This document shows, piece by piece, positions 20,548 to 23,635 of a stretch of 23,635 nucleotides of DNA (within the stretch, counting starts at the first letter, position 1; every line of letters begins with the position of its first letter). This DNA comes from Parachlorella kessleri (taxonomy: Eukaryota; Chlorophyta; Trebouxiophyceae; Chlorellales; Chlorellaceae). The notes beneath the pieces were generated by a model. That model was given only the letters and a program-made list of their open reading frames with translations. It made no database searches and was not told the DNA's origin. The stretch is taken from assembly GCA_001598975.1 (NCBI GenBank), contig BBXU01002569.1:1-23635 (forward strand), given 5' to 3'. The position numbers and the translations under genes were made by a program.

Positions 20548-23500
20548 TCAGCGCGAGGAAACAGTCCCAGGCCACGTCTGTTTGCTAGCAGCACGGGTCC
20601 TCTGCAGCTGGTCCGCATGGTCGCACAGTCGTTGGAGAACAATGTCAGTCAAGGGCGTCCCCTGCTGGCCCGGCAAGGGCGCAAACATGAACTTACCACG
20701 CTCCTGTGCCAGCGCCTGCTGCAAAGCGTGCACCGCAGCCGGCGGTATGGCCCGCAACTGCTGCAGCATGTCAGCAAAGCTTGTGGCTTGCCGCATCTGA
20801 GTGGGGCGGATGTCTGCATCCAAGCTCCACATCCGCAGCACGGGCAGCATGTTGATAGCTAGGTTGCGTCCCTCATATGGCTGGGTGTACACCCAGTCGG
20901 TGGTATTAGTCATGTTAACAAATACCTGCAGTGCAGACGCTCTTTATGGGGTTGCAGGCTTGTGCATCCATGCTGCTATGAAGGTACAGCACAGGGGGGA
21001 TGGAGGCCGGGCTGCGCAGACAAGCCCTGTTGAAGCGGTCAGGATCATTCAACACCAACGCAGTCATTTCCCAGCCCTGAGGATGCCACATATTCATCGC
21101 TCGCCGCTGCATATGACCTTCAGCCTGCAGTTAGCCAGGCTGGACCCTACCCGCACGCACCCTGTGACCATGCCCATGCATTCCTACTGCATTCCTACTG
21201 CAAAGCAGGGAGCACCTACCGAGAACGAGGGGTAGTCAATGTCTGCCGCCAGTGGTAGGGTGTGGAACGGCGGCCCGATGAACACGGGGATGCAGCCAGC
21301 CAGCACAATTTCAGTGAGGCGCCGGGATGACTGGGTGTCGCCGGCAATGACGGGGCAGAAGAGCGAGCGCTGCAGGCCCTGCATCATCTGCCCATGGTCC
21401 ATGCGCCTCCTACTAGTCCCTGAGGCGCAGTGCAGCTGCAGCCAGGCAGGGCAACCTGGCAGGCCACTTGGCTCCGAGCCGTCAAGGATGCCTTCACCCC
21501 TATAAAGCAAGCTGGGGTGCTACCCTGGCCAGGTGAGGGAGCTACGAGGGTTTGCGGCAAGCATCGACCATGCACCCCTTAGGATACGCTCCCCTGCCAG
21601 GTTCGGCCCCTCCTCTCCTGGGGTAGCTAGTCTAACGGGCAAAAGCAGCGCATTGGGTTTGCAGTGCATGCTCAGCACAGCACCCGGCCACCGGTGGAGC
21701 AGCCACTGCAGCCCCCTCGGGAGCCCCGCACCTGGATGTCTGGGCTGGTGCCAGCCAGCGCCAGCACCAGCGCCCTGCGCAGCAGCTTGCCCGAGGACAC
21801 GATCTTCAGGACCTCCGCCTTCCAGGGGCAGCTGCCCTGGGTGAACAGGAAGGTGGGGCGGTCGTCAAAGGAGACTGTCTCCGGCACATCTAGCGTGGCG
21901 GGGTAGGGGAGGATGAGGGAGCGGCCGTCCCGCGCCTTGTCCTGCAGCCAGTCAGCCAGCCAGCACATGGTGGGCGTCAGGTAGGGCAGCAAGGGGTGGG
22001 ACAGAGAGAACGCCGTGTGGAGAGAGGAGGCTGTATGGAAGCGAGGCTTGAACGCGGATACCAGCTGGATGCATGGCCTGATAAAGTGCCACATCATGCG
22101 CAGGGCGTGGGATGAGAGAGCACGGGTATAGCCGCCGCCATGTGTCCCGAGGCTGGGCCGACCAGAGCCAAAGTACCCCACCCACTTTGTCGTCCTTACA
22201 AAAGGTAGCCTTCTCCACAGCCAGCATGAAAGCGTGGCGCAGCAGGCTGCAGGCGTGGCGCTGGCTGTAGGCCTCGAAGAGTGCCGGGAAGGGCACGCCA
22301 AAAACAAAGCCGCTGCCGTTGGTGCTGGCCGCAAAGCGGGCGTGGCGGCCGAGGGCGTCCACTAGCACTCTTCGGGACTGGTCTGCAAGGGGCGGGATCA
22401 GTCAGGTGAGTGCTAATCAGGTGTCAGTGTGCTAACTCATGTGCCCCACGCATGACTACACGGACAGCGTATAGCAGTACGTGTGGTGCATGCACTGCAC
22501 ACCGCGCTCTGGAGCTGCATTGGTTGCAGAGGTTGCTGAGAGGGGTCGAGACCAGGTTGGTCAGCAAATGGTGACCAGGACCATGCCCATGCCAGCGCCC
22601 TGCCTCCGGGGCCACTTCCAGGGAGTTGCAACGCCCTGCACAGTGGTGTTAACATGCACCTCCCGCCTCCGCCTTCACAGCAGGGAAGGTTCCCCTCACA
22701 CGCACCAACGACTTGAGCTGCCTGTCTAGCAGGAAGCTGTGCTGTCCTCCTCACAATGTAGCAGTGGGAGTCCACAAACACCAGGTCAGCAGAGTCAATG
22801 TCGGGTGCCAAGTAGCCACTGTCGCGAATGGCCTGCAGCCACACAATGTAGAGATTTGGAGAAACGCCCGGGGGGCGTCAGAGGCCCAGGCATTGGCCTG
22901 CATCGCCCCTGCAATGCAAGACGTATCACCCAGGCGCATCGGTATCCAGGTATCGCTTTCTATCCCTGCACGGTGTAGTCAGCTGGCTAGGATGCTGCTC
23001 GCCTCCCTAGTATGCTGCTCACTCACCTTGGCAATCCAGAAGATAGAGGAGTGCTGTGCCCCGTGGTGCGGAGTCCTGTCGCTGCCGTCCAGCCCCCTGC
23101 CCGGCTGGTCGTGTGGCCAGTACTGCATCCACACCGTGCCCGTGCCTTTGACGCACAGACACAGACACACAGACAGACACATATGGACACAGACAGGCAT
23201 GCACACACACACACACCTCGCAGAGACATGTGGAGGCACGCTTATCAACCAAACAGCCATTGCTTGCACAACACTGCTGTAGGGTGAGGCAGGGCTGTCT
23301 TAATGGTAAGGACTAGTGACCTTCCCTCTTGAAGCACCCTACCCGGTTTTCAAGCTGCCTCCATGACTGACGACTGGGGCAGGACCCCAGGGCACCCCAG
23401 CAAGAGTGACCAAAACCTTGCCAGAACACAAGGTGGCCCTTACCTTGGTGTCCGATACGTGGCAGGGAGGGACGTTGTCCAAGGGTGCCAGCTCCTTGGA

Positions 23501-23607
23501 GGCATCAAGCACGTATATGGAGCACTGGCGCTGCCCTCCAGGCTGACCCCGCCCTTGAAAGTAGGCATCCTCTGGAGGTGCTGCAGTTGCCGGATTGCTG
23601 TCGGCAT
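20548..23607 (-). CDS. Exostosin-like (GT47) glycosyltransferase, 5' partial
   Basis: Predicted Golgi glycosyltransferase of the exostosin/GT47 family, which in algae and plants acts mainly on wall polysaccharides and surface glycoproteins. In transcript order the exons are 23607-23444, 23122-23027, 22832-22706, 22382-22186, 21941-21732, 21435-21220 and 20925-20548 (TGA), all GT-AG, giving about 461 residues in one frame. Visible motifs are CSIYVLD (first strand), SGYLAPDIDSADLVFVD (the SR-x-T-x-DPE-x-AD-x-FFVP position), SLILPYPATLDVP, RPTFLFTQG, the family hallmark TQSSRRLTEIVLAGCIPVFIG, and DYPSFSVFVN across the last junction. The C-terminal FADMLQQLRAIPPAAVHALQ helix is also typical. Two overlapping glycosylation sequons (NMT, NTT) open the last exon. 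The first visible exon starts in phase 1 after a pyrimidine-rich TTTCCAG, so the N-terminus with its signal anchor lies beyond the window. Sugar specificity cannot be assigned. Confidence 0.88.
23155..23216. repeat. CA/CAGA-rich microsatellite in an exostosin-like gene intron
   Basis: Runs of ACAGACAC units pass into (CA)n within the 23123-23443 intron, about 30 bases from the intron's acceptor on the - strand. It is likely length-variable between strains. Confidence 0.85.
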
Positions 23608-23635
23608 CTGGAAAGGGAGAGGGGGGAGGGTGGCG

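Noticed and set aside
21672..22334. Reading the 220-codon - strand frame as one uninterrupted exon
   Set aside because: Only its last part is exon (21941-21732). The upstream exon 22382-22186 is in a different frame and ends at a proper GTGGGT donor, and the in-between translation is not exostosin-like.
22724..22832. Donor at TACATT|GTGAGG in the exostosin-like gene
   Set aside because: It is a good donor by sequence, but phase 0 does not fit the next exon, which would then hit a stop within seven codons. The GTGCGT donor at 22705 gives phase 1 and a plausible join (QVVDQSRRVLVDAL).
1..23635. tRNA, rRNA, CRISPR or complete mobile element
   Set aside because: I saw no cloverleaf with conserved arms, no regularly spaced repeat array, and no transposase or reverse transcriptase motif in any frame.

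Overview
The window is nuclear DNA from a eukaryote, almost certainly a GC-rich chlorophyte green alga (Chlamydomonadales or Sphaeropleales type). The reasons are very intron-dense genes with introns of about 130-490 bases, acceptors that are nearly all (C)TGCAG, G/C-ending codons in the exons, and TGTAA motifs (the chlorophyte poly(A) signal) downstream of the stops. There is no sign of bacterial operons, CRISPR, phage or an intact mobile element. Species cannot be fixed from the sequence alone.

Region 1 (222-14005, + strand) is one large gene for a full-size ABCG/PDR-type ABC transporter. Splicing 36 exons gives a continuous frame of about 1349 residues in the order NBD1-TMD1-NBD2-TMD2, ending in TAA at 14003-14005. 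The first exon or exons lie upstream of the window. Five of its 35 internal introns need a GC donor, and all five fall in the second half of the gene. A TGTAA follows the stop by about 600 bases.

Region 2 (15758-19142, + strand) is a six-exon gene for a predicted type II Golgi membrane protein of about 581 residues. It has a short signal anchor, a long Gln/Ser/Glu-rich stem and a catalytic part resembling GDP-fucose protein O-fucosyltransferases. Region 3 (20548-23607, - strand) is the 3' part of an exostosin-like (GT47) glycosyltransferase with seven exons in view; its 5' end lies beyond the right edge. Regions 2 and 3 converge on a 1.4-kb spacer. That spacer holds a perfect 12-bp inverted repeat carrying a TGTAA on each strand, a plausible two-way 3'-end signal.

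The two glycosyltransferases plausibly both act in the secretory pathway on wall or surface glycoproteins. The transporter would sit in the plasma membrane and has no evident link to them. I found no new multi-gene system. The points most worth a second look are the clustered GC-AG introns, the 26-base micro-exon between two of them, the in-frame skippable exon 19, and the palindromic convergent 3'-end signal.
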